NCBI GenBank assembly: GCA_049999725.1
Contig: JBNGIS010020647.1
Span: 1-54,473, forward strand
Reading direction: 5' to 3'
Source of the DNA: Haplomitrium mnioides
Taxonomy: Eukaryota; Marchantiophyta; Haplomitriopsida; Calobryales
Length of the DNA: 54,473 bases
The notes under the pieces were generated by a model. The model saw only the letters and a program-made list of their open reading frames with translations, did not search any database and was not told where the DNA came from. Positions 46,401-54,473 of the stretch are shown here, piece after piece (positions within the stretch are counted from its first letter, which is position 1; each line of letters opens with the position of its first letter). The translations under genes were made by a program, and so were the position numbers.

Positions 46401-48436
46401 AACTAGACGTTTTGGGTGAATACAATCTAGTGAACAAGAGATCCCACTGAGTGCCATTGATGAAGTAGCCCAAAGTAGAACTAGAGTTGTTGGGCGAATA
46501 CAACCAAGAGATTTAAAGAGATCCAACTAAGAACCATTGATCAAGTAGTCGAGAGTATAACTAGAGGTTTTGGGCAAATATAGCCAAGTGAACAACAAAT
46601 TCCACTAAGTACCATTGATCAAGTAGCTTAGAATACAACTAGAGGTTTTGGAGAAATACAATCAAGTGAACAAGATATCCCACTAAATGCCATTGATCAA
46701 GTAGCCCATAGTAGAACTAGAGTTGTTGGGCGAATATTACCAAGTGAATAATAGATACCACTAAGCACCATTGATCAAGTAGCTCATAGTATAACTAGAG
46801 GCTTTGGGCAAAAACAACCAAGTGAACAAGAGATCCCACTAAGTGTCAGTGATCAAGTATCCCAGAGTAAAACTAGAGTTGTTGGGTGAATATAGCGAAG
46901 TGAACAAAGAAATCCAACTAAGTACCATTGATCAAGTAGCGTGGAGTAAACTAGACTTGGTGGGCACATATCTTCAAGTGAACAATATATCCCACTAAGT
47001 TCCATTGATCAAGTAGCATAGAGTTTAACTAGAGTTGTTGGGTGAATATAACCAAGTGAACAAAAGATTCCACTAAGTACCATTGATCAACTAGCTCATA
47101 GTATAACTAGAGGTTTTGGGCGAATACAACCAAATCAACAAGAGATCCAGCTAAGTGCCATTGATCAAGTAGCATAGACCATAACTAGAGTTGGTAGGCG
47201 AATATTGCCAAGTAAACAATAGATTCCACTAAATACCATTCATCAAGTAGCTTATAGTATAACTAGAGGTTTTGGGCAAATACAACCAAGTGAACAAGAG
47301 ATCCCACGAAGTGCCATTGATCAAGTAGCCCAGAGTAGAACCAGAGTCTTTGGGTGAATATAACCAAGTGAACAAAAAGATTGGACTAAGTACCATTGAT
47401 CAAGTAGCCCAGAGTATAACTAGAGTTGGTGGGCAAATATAACCAAGTGAACAATAAATCCCACTAAGTGCCATTGATCAAGTAGCCTTAAGTATACCTA
47501 GAGTTGGTAGGCGAATATAGCAAAGTGAACAATAAATCCCACTAAGTGCCATCGATCAAGTAGCCGAGAGAATAACAAGAGTTGTTGGGCGAATATTACC
47601 AAGTGAACAATAGATTCCTTTAAGTATCATTATGAAGTAGCTCATAGTATAACTAGAGGTTTTGGGCGAATGCAACCAAGCGAACAAGAAATCCCACTAA
47701 GTACCATTGATCATGTAGCTCATAGTAGAACTAGAGTTGTTGGGGGAATATTGCCAAGTGAACAATAGATTCCACTAAGTACCATCAATCAAATAGCTCA
47801 TAGTATAACAAGAGGTTTTGGGGGAATACAGCCAAATGAACAAGAGATCGCATTCACTACTATTGATAAGTAGCCTAGAGTATAGCTAGAGTTGTTGGGT
47901 GAATATTACCAAGTGAACAATAGATTCCATTGAGTATCATTGATCGAGTAGCTCGTAGTATAACTTGAAGTTTAGGCGAATACAACCAAGTGAATAAGAG
48001 ATCCCACCACTGATTACCATTAAATTAGTACCTGAGAATAGAACTAGAGTTGTTGGGCGAATATAACCAAGTGAACAAGAGATCTGACTAAGTACCATTG
48101 ATCAAGTAGCCCATAGTATAACTAGAGTTGTTGGGCGAATATAGCCAATTGAACAATGGACTCCACTAAGTACATTGATTAACAAGTTCACATTAAAACT
48201 AGAGGTTTTTGGCAAATATAACCAAGTCAACAAGAGATACCACTAAGTGCCATTGATCAAGTAGCCCAGAGTATAACTAGAGTTGTTGGACAAACCAAGT
48301 GAACAAGAGATCTGACTAAGTACCATTGATCAAGTGGCCCATAGTATAACTAGAGTTCTTGGGCAAATATTGCTAAGTGAAAAATAGATTTCCCTAAGTA
48401 CTATTGATCAAGTACCCAAAGTATAGCTAGAGTTGA

Positions 48437-48662
48437 GGGAGAGCTTCTAAGTTCAATACAATGACAAGTTTTCAAAGTGATGTCAAGACTTCGAAGGAAT
48501 CAAAAGCTATGCAAGGTTACAAAGTGATATGATGTATCTTCTAGTCAAACTCAAGATTAATCTTATGGAATCTTACAAAATAACTAAGTTGGAAATCACC
48601 ATTTTGCCTATATGACTTCCTCCATACACCTTTTAATCCTTGTGACAATCAAATAGTGTAAG
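48437..48662. other. Anonymous spacer between satellite and copia element
   Basis: 226 bp of A+T-rich unique sequence with no coding or repeat signal I recognise. TTCAAAGTGAT and TTACAAAGTGAT recur about 50 bases apart. Confidence 0.6.
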
Positions 48663-48833
48663 TGTTATAGCAGATTGGAGACACACACAGAGCAATCGGG
48701 CAGCGCCGCACTTCGCTTCACTTCATGGATAGAATGAATACAGAGTTGTCATATTGTACATAACCCTATCTATATATATGGTATAGATATATATATATGG
48801 TATAGATAGGGTTTATCCTATAGTCCTATAACA
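48663..48833 (-). mobile_element. 3' LTR (171 bp) of the copia element
   Basis: The ends are TGTTATAG and CTATAACA, perfect 8-bp inverted termini. The LTR contains a 13-bp inverted repeat, AACCCTATCTATA (48762-48774) and TATAGATAGGGTT (48801-48813). The loop is made of TATATGGTATAGATATA, so TATA-like boxes occur on both strands. The outer flank is GTAAG (48658-48662), the expected target duplication; its partner is outside the window. Confidence 0.9.
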
Positions 48834-48846
48834 CTCCCCCTTTACT
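48834..48846 (-). promoter_or_regulatory. Polypurine tract of the copia element
   Basis: On the - strand AGTAAAGGGGGAG lies directly before the TG of the 3' LTR. It is the usual primer for plus-strand synthesis. Confidence 0.9.
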
Positions 48847-49304
48847 GATTTTGTTCTAGACTAATCACTCACAATTCTAGGACTAGTTTATATCAATATG
48901 CTGCTACAGGTGTGGTCTCATTAAAACCCTCCTGCTTTCTTCTGAGGGAAAGAGTGCCACCACGTGTAGTGCATTTACATCAAAAAATAGATAGTTTGAA
49001 ACATGTAGATATCAATCAACTCGCAAATCTCTGTTGTAATGTTGTAGTTGGCGCTGTGTTGTTGATGGCTCCTTGCATCTGTATGGATAACCTATGAGCC
49101 CTCCTCTGTCTTATGAAAAACATGCGTACATCATTAGTGTCGACGTAGTGTCGCTTGAATATCTGTAAAACAAACTGCATAGTTAAAACATAATACTCAA
49201 TAACAGAAAGCATGATATAAAACTTGAAAAGAGTTTGAATCATATAAAATGATATGTCAATTTTGCTTTCTGTTGAGTTCAGATAATTTTCATAGACCAA
49301 TTCC
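48847..49304 (-). other. 3' untranslated region of the copia element
   Basis: Between the end of the RNase H frame and the polypurine tract. I see no domain here; the open stretch 49016-49438 on the same strand overlaps RNase H in another frame and has no domain. Confidence 0.6.
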
Positions 49305-49934
49305 TTATGTATGTGCCTTGTGTAGGGCAGTAGGTAAGGGTTTTGTGAAAATGTCAGCCCTATTTTCTTTGCTTGGTATCCACTGTACGTTAATCTGTTC
49401 ACCATGTTGTTCATGAGTGTAGAAGAATTTAAGGGCAATATGTTTGATTCTGTCCCCTTTGATGAATCCTTGGGCTATTTGTTCAACACATGGTTTATTA
49501 TCTTCATAGAGTACTGTAGGGGATTGAATAAGTTGCTGACCAGTGTTGGAGTTGATGTGATCAATCAACTGTCTTATCCAAATACATTCTCTACTAGCCT
49601 CGTATAATGCTATAATTTCGGCATGATTAGTAGATGTTGTGGTGATGGTCTGTTTGGTGCTTTTCCATGAAATAGCTGTACCCCCTTTAAGGAATACATA
49701 TCCTGTTTGTGATTTTGTATCATCAGGGTCAGATAAGTATCCGGCATCAGCATATCCAATGATGTCGTTTTCTACATTTTTCGGGAAGAATAGACCCATG
49801 TCTACAGTGCCTTGCAGGTATTTGAAAATTCTTTTGATGCCATTCCAATGGCGTATAGTTGGTTGTGAGCTATGTCTTGCTAGTAGGTTTACAACGAAAG
49901 CAATGTCGGGTCTGGTCTGATTTGCCAGGTACAT
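49305..49934 (-). pseudogene. pol: RT end and RNase H of the copia element
   Basis: 209 open codons. MYLANQTRPDIAFVVNLLAR is the conserved end of copia RT. KRIFKYLQGTVDMGLFF and GYADAGYLSDPDDTKSQTGY (first RNase H Asp) follow, then TSTNHAEIIALYEASRE (Glu), VLYEDNKPCVEQI (Asp) and the terminal ADIFTKPLP. The catalytic D-E-D set is kept. It is in a different frame from the RT segment before it. About 80 residues normally found between LGIKV and YLAN are missing, so a deletion of roughly 240 bp caused the shift. Confidence 0.9.
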
Positions 49935-50247
49935 TAATGCTCCAAGGGACCTTTATTCCCAAGCAGAAGTCAGGTTCGCCAATGTCTCGCATTTCAAAGG
50001 TATTTTTCAGTTTCTCAATAGTGTCGAAGGTTAGGTATGGTGTCCCAAAAATGTTGATATCGTCTACGTATATTGCCACTATAACGTATTCAGGGGTTTC
50101 CTGTTTCATGAATAGGCATGGTGCAATGTTGTCGTTCTTAAAATTCATGGTCATCATTTCTGATTTGAATCTTTGATACCAATTCCTGCCACTTTGTTTG
50201 AGGCTATACATCGATCTCATGACTTGGACTGCCATTTGAGGGTCCGA
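49935..50247 (-). pseudogene. pol: Catalytic part of copia RT
   Basis: MYSLKQSGRNWYQRF and the catalytic IYVDDINIFG are clear, followed by FEMRDIGEPDFCLGIKV. It is in the same frame as the gag-integrase ORF. It ends at a deletion junction near 49940 that carries GGACCTTT (49947-49954), the core word of the repeat block upstream. Just upstream, the stop at 50248 separates it from that block. Confidence 0.88.
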
Positions 50248-50249
50248 TC

Positions 50250-50815
50250 AATTTGATGTCATATATGTAGCCTTTGCTAAATGCTTTGTCGATGGAATGC
50301 TTCCATGCACACATGATCGATGTGGGACTAAAGGTCCCTTGTCATTGTGTTTGTTCAGCTTTCTTGCGGGTTGGACTAAAGGTCCATTCTTCTGCCAATC
50401 TGTCATGCATGTTGATGGGACTGAAGGTCCTCTGTTGGACTGCGTGTTCAGCAATTGTGCTGGTTAGACTAAAGGTCTAGATATCGCAGTGTTAAGCATG
50501 TTGTTTGTTGTATGGCGTTTTCTCTTTGTCATGAGGACAGTAGGTCCTTTCTTTTGTAGCCATTTGTGGACTATAGGTCCTATTGCAGATTTATTGTGAG
50601 GGACAGAAGGTCTAACCTCAGATGATTTGTATTGAGGGACAACAGATCCAACCTCAGATGTTCTGCATTGAGGGACAAAAGGTCCAACGTCAGGTATTTG
50701 ACATTGAGGGACAAAAGGTCCAACCTCAGATGTTCTGCATTGAGGGACAAAAGGTCCAACGTCAGGTATTTGGCATTGAGGGACAAAAGGTCCAACCTCA
50801 GATATTTGTCTCTCC
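50250..50815 (-). repeat. In-frame GPFVP repeat block inserted in copia RT
   Basis: About 12 copies of a word seen on the + strand as GGAC(T/A)AAAGGTCC lie between RT motifs. The last six start at 50601, 50637, 50673, 50709, 50745 and 50781, exactly 36 bp apart. In the pol frame they read as 12-residue units VGPFVPQC plus QIPD or RTSE, alternating, so the higher unit is 72 bp. The older copies (50322-50570) are more spread out and read GPLVP, GPSVP, GPIV or GPTV. Copia RTs normally have only about 20-25 residues here. The frame is kept across the block, but a stop lies at 50464 and another ends it at 50248. Confidence 0.85.
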
Positions 50816-51216
50816 CCCTGAATGTGGAAAGATAACCTTGATATGAGTTCTGGAGGTGCCTTCATGTAGATCTGAGAGTCAAGTATGCCGTACAAGTAGG
50901 TTGTAATAACGTCCATGATGTGCATGATGAGGTTCTGTTGAATGGCGAATGCGACCATATATCTGTATATAATGGAGTCCATTACGGGTGAATACGTCAG
51001 ATTATAGTTTCTGCTAAGTATTTGAGTGTATCCTTTCGCAACTAGTCTGGCTTTGTATCTGGTGATGTTGCCCTTTGCATTTCTCTTCCTGACGAATATG
51101 AATCTATAGCCGGTCAGGGTCATGTCGGGTGTTGTTGGAGTGATTGAGCCAAAAACTTGGCGATGAATCAGAGAATCCAGCTCTGAGTTAATCGTTTGTT
51201 CCCATTGGGGCCAGTC
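50816..51216 (-). pseudogene. pol: N-terminal part of copia RT
   Basis: DWPQWEQTINSELDSL, YRFIFVRKRNAKGNITRYKARLVAKGYTQ, NYNLTYSPVMDS and MDVITTYLYGILDSQIYMKAPPE follow the order of copia RT fingers and palm. It is in the same frame as gag. The boundary with the integrase tail is a TAA at 51217. After FHIQGERQ the repeat block begins. Confidence 0.88.
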
Positions 51217-52098
51217 TTATCTGGATTGTGCGTCTTGTATGGAGATTGGGTCTGGTGTATTGTCATCTATACTTTGAGATACTGAGTAGGCAAACATGTT
51301 GTCTATGCTTGTTTTGTCTCGTGTCCAGATACGGCCGGTATACGAGTAATCGATGGATATCTCCTCATTGTCTGGAATTGTTGATCTCGGTGTGTCGGAC
51401 GTTCTGTCTTGTGTTGGTTTTGTTTCAATATTGGTGTGATGTGATTGGTCGGGTTTTGGCTTATTTTTGGAGCCAAGTGGGCGTCCTCTTTTGGCCTTGG
51501 GCGCAATATCAGTAGCAGGTCTGGATTCTTTTTGTAGTCTTGCAGGTGCATTAGCTGCTTCGATATGGGATTTGGTAATACCTGCTATATCATTGAATGC
51601 GTCTAGTGTTTTGGCTAATGTCTGTTGGATGTGGAGTATTTTCTGTACTTCATAGTTAGATTGTCCGGTCCTGGTATCAGGTTGAAGGATTGAGTTTTTA
51701 CGCCATATCAGTTCCTCCTTATGTGTTGTTGTGTTTGAAGGAGTGTCATGTGTCAAGGGTGGGAAAGTGTCCTCAAAGAATTGGCAATCCGCGAATCGGG
51801 ACTTGAAAACGTATGATGTGTTCGGTTCGAGGTATCGAATTATTGATGGGGATTCAAAACCAATATATATTCCTTTCTGACATTGTGGTCCCATTTTGGT
51901 TTGGTTGGGGCCGAGGATTGGTACCATGACCAAACATCTGAATGTTCTGAGGTGTGTAATGTTGGCGGGCATGCCTATTGCAAGTCGATATGGTGAGTAA
52001 CGGTTGAAGGCTGATGCTCTGAACCTTATTAGGGTGGCTGCATGCAGTACGGCATGGCCCCATGCAGAGGTAGGAAGGCTTGTGTTCAGCAGTAGCGG
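51217..52098 (-). pseudogene. pol: C-terminal integrase and linker of the copia element
   Basis: Directly after the TGA at 52099 the same frame continues with LLLNTSLPTSAWGHAVLHAA, LRTFRCLVMVPI, QKGIYIGFESPSIIRYLEP and FKSRFADCQFFEDTFP, the usual stretch after the copia integrase core. A long hydrophilic linker holds KAKRGRPLGSKNKPKP, an AT-hook-like RGRP motif often seen in copia linkers. The frame ends with TAA at 51217. The TGA at 52099 probably came from CGA (family reads AR at this point). Confidence 0.85.
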
Positions 52099-54141
52099 TC
52101 AGGCGATCAGTTGTATACGTTTAATTGCTGATTCAGCTATTCCATTTTGGAAGTGGACGTGAGGGACCGAGTATTGGATATCTATGCATGCTGATGTGCA
52201 GAATTCGTCGAATATTTTAGACGAAAATTTGTCGGCGTTGTCGACTCTGAGAGTGTTGATCGGGTATTCGAGGAATTGAGTGGTGAGCTTTAGAATTTGT
52301 GAGAGTAGTTTGGGGAATACCATATTTTTGGTTGTTAGTAGAGATACTTGTGACCATTTTGATGATGCATCAATGGTTACTAGAAAATATTTGAATGGCC
52401 TGGATGGAGGGTGAATGGGTCCGCAAACGTCTACATGGATCCGTTCAAGGAAACGAGGGATTTGTCTGGTTGTCTTTTGTATTGGATGTATGATCTTGAG
52501 TTTTCCTTGTGCACATGCCATGCATGGAGAAGAGGGAGATAACGGTTGGACGTTGTAAGGAATGCCTATGCTGTCATGTTTTAGTCTGTAAAACATGTCT
52601 TTGCCTGGGTGTCCGAGTCGATTATGCCAGAGTTGAGTATTCGAGATTCGTATTGAGGATGTAAGGTAGGAGTAAATGTGTGTCATGTACAGTCCAGGTG
52701 GGGATAGCGGGAATGTTTCTTGTACTTGCATCTTAAGTCCTATCGGGATCATAATATGTAAGACTTCTGTGTTGGAGGTCCTTCTGGTTTGGATGTGATA
52801 TCTGTTTCGGCGGATATCTCTGAAACTGATGAGATTCCTGGTTGCCGTGGAGGCATAAATGGCTGAAGGAATGTTTAGTATTGTTCCGTTATGGAATTGT
52901 ACGGTGGCTGGGCCATAGCCTTCTTCTATTTGGTTATGGCCGGTGATAGTGGTCATTTGTCGAGAAGAAGGAGTGATCGAAGAGAACAGGTTTCGATCCT
53001 GTAGGATAGTGTGCGAGGAGCCGCTATCGACAATGCATGTGTTGCTGTGGTTGGCTATCTGAGTGGGACCCAAATGTTGTATCGTATGACTCTCTGGTTG
53101 CATGTTGAATGTCGGGTAGTCGTCGGCGTCGGGGATTTCCAAGATATTCCCATGGACCTTAGGTTGTGCGTTCCTGATACTGTTTTGGTATAGTTTGGCC
53201 AGGTGTGCAGGAACTTGGCATACTGATTGTGTATGGCCTCGAGTTCCGCATCTGTGGCATGAGGTCTGATTGTTTCTCTGTTGGGAGAATGGTTTTTGGT
53301 CGCGTTTATGTTGTCGACCACCTCTTGGTGTCCATTGACGTGTTCTGCGTTCAGGTCGGTTGGAGGTATATTGTCTGTTATTCTTATCCTTGTTTGTGAA
53401 AAAGGGAGGTATGTTGGCATGTGAGTATTTTGTACTCCCCCTGAATCTGGGGTTTCCTCTTCCGCTGCCTCTGCCTCTACCGGTGTGGGGTCCCCGAGTG
53501 CGGTTTGTAGGGTATGGATAATGTTGTGTGTAGTGGGATTCAGGGTTTGCGGGAGGTGCAGCAGAACCGGAAGGTCTCTTTTTCACGTTCTCAATGAGTA
53601 GAATTTGATGTTTCTCGGCTAGAAGCATATATGCGATAAGCTCTGAGTATCTTGTGAATCGCATGTTGCGATATTGGGATGCCAAGATAAGGTTGCTTAC
53701 GGGGAATGTCGAGAGGGTCTTCTCTATCTGTTCTTCATCTGATACTGGGTGACCACATATGGCCAGCTGGGAGGCAATCCGGAACAGTTCGCTGTTGTAG
53801 TTCACTATGGATGTGTGATCCTGGACGCGTAGGTTTATCCAGTCGTGTCTCGCTGCGGGGAGTGACATGGATGTCAAATGGTCGAATCTCAATTTGAGTT
53901 CATTCCATAGTAATCTGGGGTTTTGGTGATTCAAGTATTGGAGTTTGAGTGGTTCCACAATATGGTGGCGGATGAGGATTAATGCTCGAGCAGCGTCGCG
54001 AGGGTTTGTCCCTTCGTCGTGGGTGAGGATATCCTGGATGCCTTTTGATGTAAGGTATGTGGTAATGTCCAGTGACCACGATTGGTAATTCGATCCATCG
54101 AGTTTCAAGGTGGGGAATTTCAATGAACCTATCGGGTTCAT
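52099..54141 (-). CDS. gag-pol: gag, protease and integrase core of the copia element (680 codons open)
   Basis: The start at 54141 is chosen because MNPIGSLKFPTLKLDGSNYQSW is the normal start of a copia Gag. The capsid-like domain spans about 10-185, and an arginine/glycine-rich stretch 210-280. The zinc knuckle is C295-x2-C298-x4-H303-x4-C308. The protease active site is IVDSGSSHT (D372). GAG-pre-integrase is LWHNRLGH (504-511) with CMAC at 540-543. The integrase core has D571, D634 and E670, with 35 residues between the last two, so all catalytic residues are kept. VDNADKF replaces the usual SDNG.EF. It ends at a TGA. Such an ORF would encode particle protein, maturation protease and integrase; without RT it cannot replicate alone. 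Confidence 0.92.
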   Translation of the reverse strand: MNPIGSLKFPTLKLDGSNYQSWSLDITTYLTSKGIQDILTHDEGTNPRDAARALILIRHHIVEPLKLQYLNHQNPRLLWNELKLRFDHLTSMSLPAARHDWINLRVQDHTSIVNYNSELFRIASQLAICGHPVSDEEQIEKTLSTFPVSNLILASQYRNMRFTRYSELIAYMLLAEKHQILLIENVKKRPSGSAAPPANPESHYTQHYPYPTNRTRGPHTGRGRGSGRGNPRFRGSTKYSHANIPPFFTNKDKNNRQYTSNRPERRTRQWTPRGGRQHKRDQKPFSQQRNNQTSCHRCGTRGHTQSVCQVPAHLAKLYQNSIRNAQPKVHGNILEIPDADDYPTFNMQPESHTIQHLGPTQIANHSNTCIVDSGSSHTILQDRNLFSSITPSSRQMTTITGHNQIEEGYGPATVQFHNGTILNIPSAIYASTATRNLISFRDIRRNRYHIQTRRTSNTEVLHIMIPIGLKMQVQETFPLSPPGLYMTHIYSYLTSSIRISNTQLWHNRLGHPGKDMFYRLKHDSIGIPYNVQPLSPSSPCMACAQGKLKIIHPIQKTTRQIPRFLERIHVDVCGPIHPPSRPFKYFLVTIDASSKWSQVSLLTTKNMVFPKLLSQILKLTTQFLEYPINTLRVDNADKFSSKIFDEFCTSACIDIQYSVPHVHFQNGIAESAIKRIQLIA

Positions 54142-54473
54142 GGTTGGTTGATTCCCAGTGTCGATCTGGTTATGGATTCAGTAATCTATCCAGAGCGTGA
54201 AAAAGGAAATGAGAGGATACGAAGGGGTAGGAAATAAAATGACGCGCAGTATGTATTAGTACTGCTGGTCTCCGCGTGTTGCGGGGATGTTTTAGATCGT
54301 GACCTGTTTATGTTTTCTTCTTAATGCGGAAAACAAAAAAAAGAAAAAAGGAATGAACTGAAAATGAAGTATCCTCTAAAGAGAGAGGAAAGGTAAATGT
54401 GCTAAAAAGAAATTTGCAGAGCTGTACTGGAAAACTGCCCTGTAATATGTTTCTGTGTTGAGTAAAAATTGTC
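54142..54473 (-). other. 5' leader of the copia element
   Basis: No LTR end (CTATAACA/TGTTATAG) or methionine-type primer site is seen in these 332 bases, so the leader is longer than the window allows. The sequence is A-rich with a run GAAAACAAAAAAAAGAAAAA near 54330. Confidence 0.5.

Larger units (their letters stand above)
34430..48436. repeat. 78-bp satellite array, right segment
   Basis: About 14 kb of the same tandem repeat. Three monomer types dominate. Type A has AGAACTAGAGTTGTTGGGC and often GAACAAAGAGATCCGAC, one base longer. Type B has GAACAATAGATTCCAC. Type C has AGAGGTTTTGGGCGAATACAACC. In many places they follow as A-B-C, giving a trimer of about 235 bp. In 38900-46600 five-monomer units of about 391 bp, marked by AAGTGATTAAAGAGATC, can also be seen. 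The array stops at about 48436, where CTAGAGTTG runs into unrelated AGGGAGAGCTTC. Confidence 0.97.
48663..54473 (-). mobile_element. Ty1/copia element with short LTRs, 5' LTR beyond the window
   Basis: Read on the - strand, the window holds the leader, gag, protease, integrase, RT, RNase H, a polypurine tract and the 3' LTR. The order protease-integrase-RT-RNase H identifies Ty1/copia. The LTR is only 171 bp, as in the shorter-LTR plant copia lineages; I would not name the lineage without a tree. Gag to integrase core is one open frame of 680 codons. Later parts carry a few stops, one internal deletion and an unusual repeat block inside RT. It looks younger than the + strand copia remnant at 9240-11954. 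Confidence 0.9.

Noticed and set aside
11955-48436. CRISPR-like regular repeats
   Set aside because: Monomers are contiguous, with no unique spacers between constant repeats, and the setting is a plant-type genome.
49016-49438. 140-codon - strand ORF overlapping RNase H
   Set aside because: No domain; its first half lies out of frame over the end of a clear RNase H, the rest over the 3' untranslated region.
50622-50846. + strand ORFs across the GPFVP repeat (EGQKVQ-type repeats)
   Set aside because: They are shadows of the 36-bp repeat; the - strand frame is the one continuous with RT motifs.

Overview
The window looks like repeat-rich nuclear DNA from a land plant with a large genome. I suspect a gymnosperm, but that is only an impression from the mix of elements. 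I find no intact host gene, no tRNA or rRNA gene and no bacterial operon. Everything recognisable is LTR retrotransposon or satellite DNA, apart from short anonymous spacers and two runs of N (10 at 19265-19274, 100 at 30161-30260).

Layout. 1-5092: a decayed Ty3/gypsy element of the Tat/Athila type on the + strand, made of the end of a long LTR followed by protease, reverse transcriptase (RT), RNase H and integrase. No gag is visible. 5093-8190: its 3' region and a GC-rich block that resembles the upstream (U3) part of the same LTR family in the opposite orientation. 8190-11954: anonymous sequence, a fragment of another LTR, and a decayed Ty1/copia element ending in a 1032-bp 3' LTR (TGTTGGAA...TTCCAACA). 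11955-48436: a very large array of a 78-bp tandem repeat, about 28.3 kb or roughly 360 monomers once insertions are removed. Two elements sit inside the array, each with a perfect 5-bp target-site duplication. One is a 2894-bp solo LTR of the first element's family (24276-27169). The other is a complete but dead chromodomain Ty3 element (chromovirus) on the - strand (29108-34429, LTRs 457 bp and about 1.5% diverged). 48663-54473: a younger Ty1/copia element on the - strand with a short 171-bp LTR. Its first 680 codons (gag to integrase core) are still open. Its 5' LTR lies beyond the window.

Most unusual points. (1) The 78-bp satellite is exactly 26 codons long. In one + frame it reads as a protein-like repeat with heptad-spaced hydrophobic residues, as if the array grew out of a repeat-protein coding sequence. 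Two of the three main monomer types now carry a stop. (2) The array has order on several scales: trimers near 235 bp, units of about 858 bp, and blocks of about 0.7-1 kb recurring in the same order 1.8 to 5 kb apart. (3) The - strand copia element has an in-frame block of about 185 codons, built around a GPFVP-type repeat, inside its RT.

The order of events can be read from nesting. The satellite array existed before the solo-LTR parent and the chromovirus entered it. The chromovirus is the younger-looking of these, judging by its similar LTRs. No set of genes here works together in the cellular sense; each cluster is the gag-pol machinery of one retroelement.
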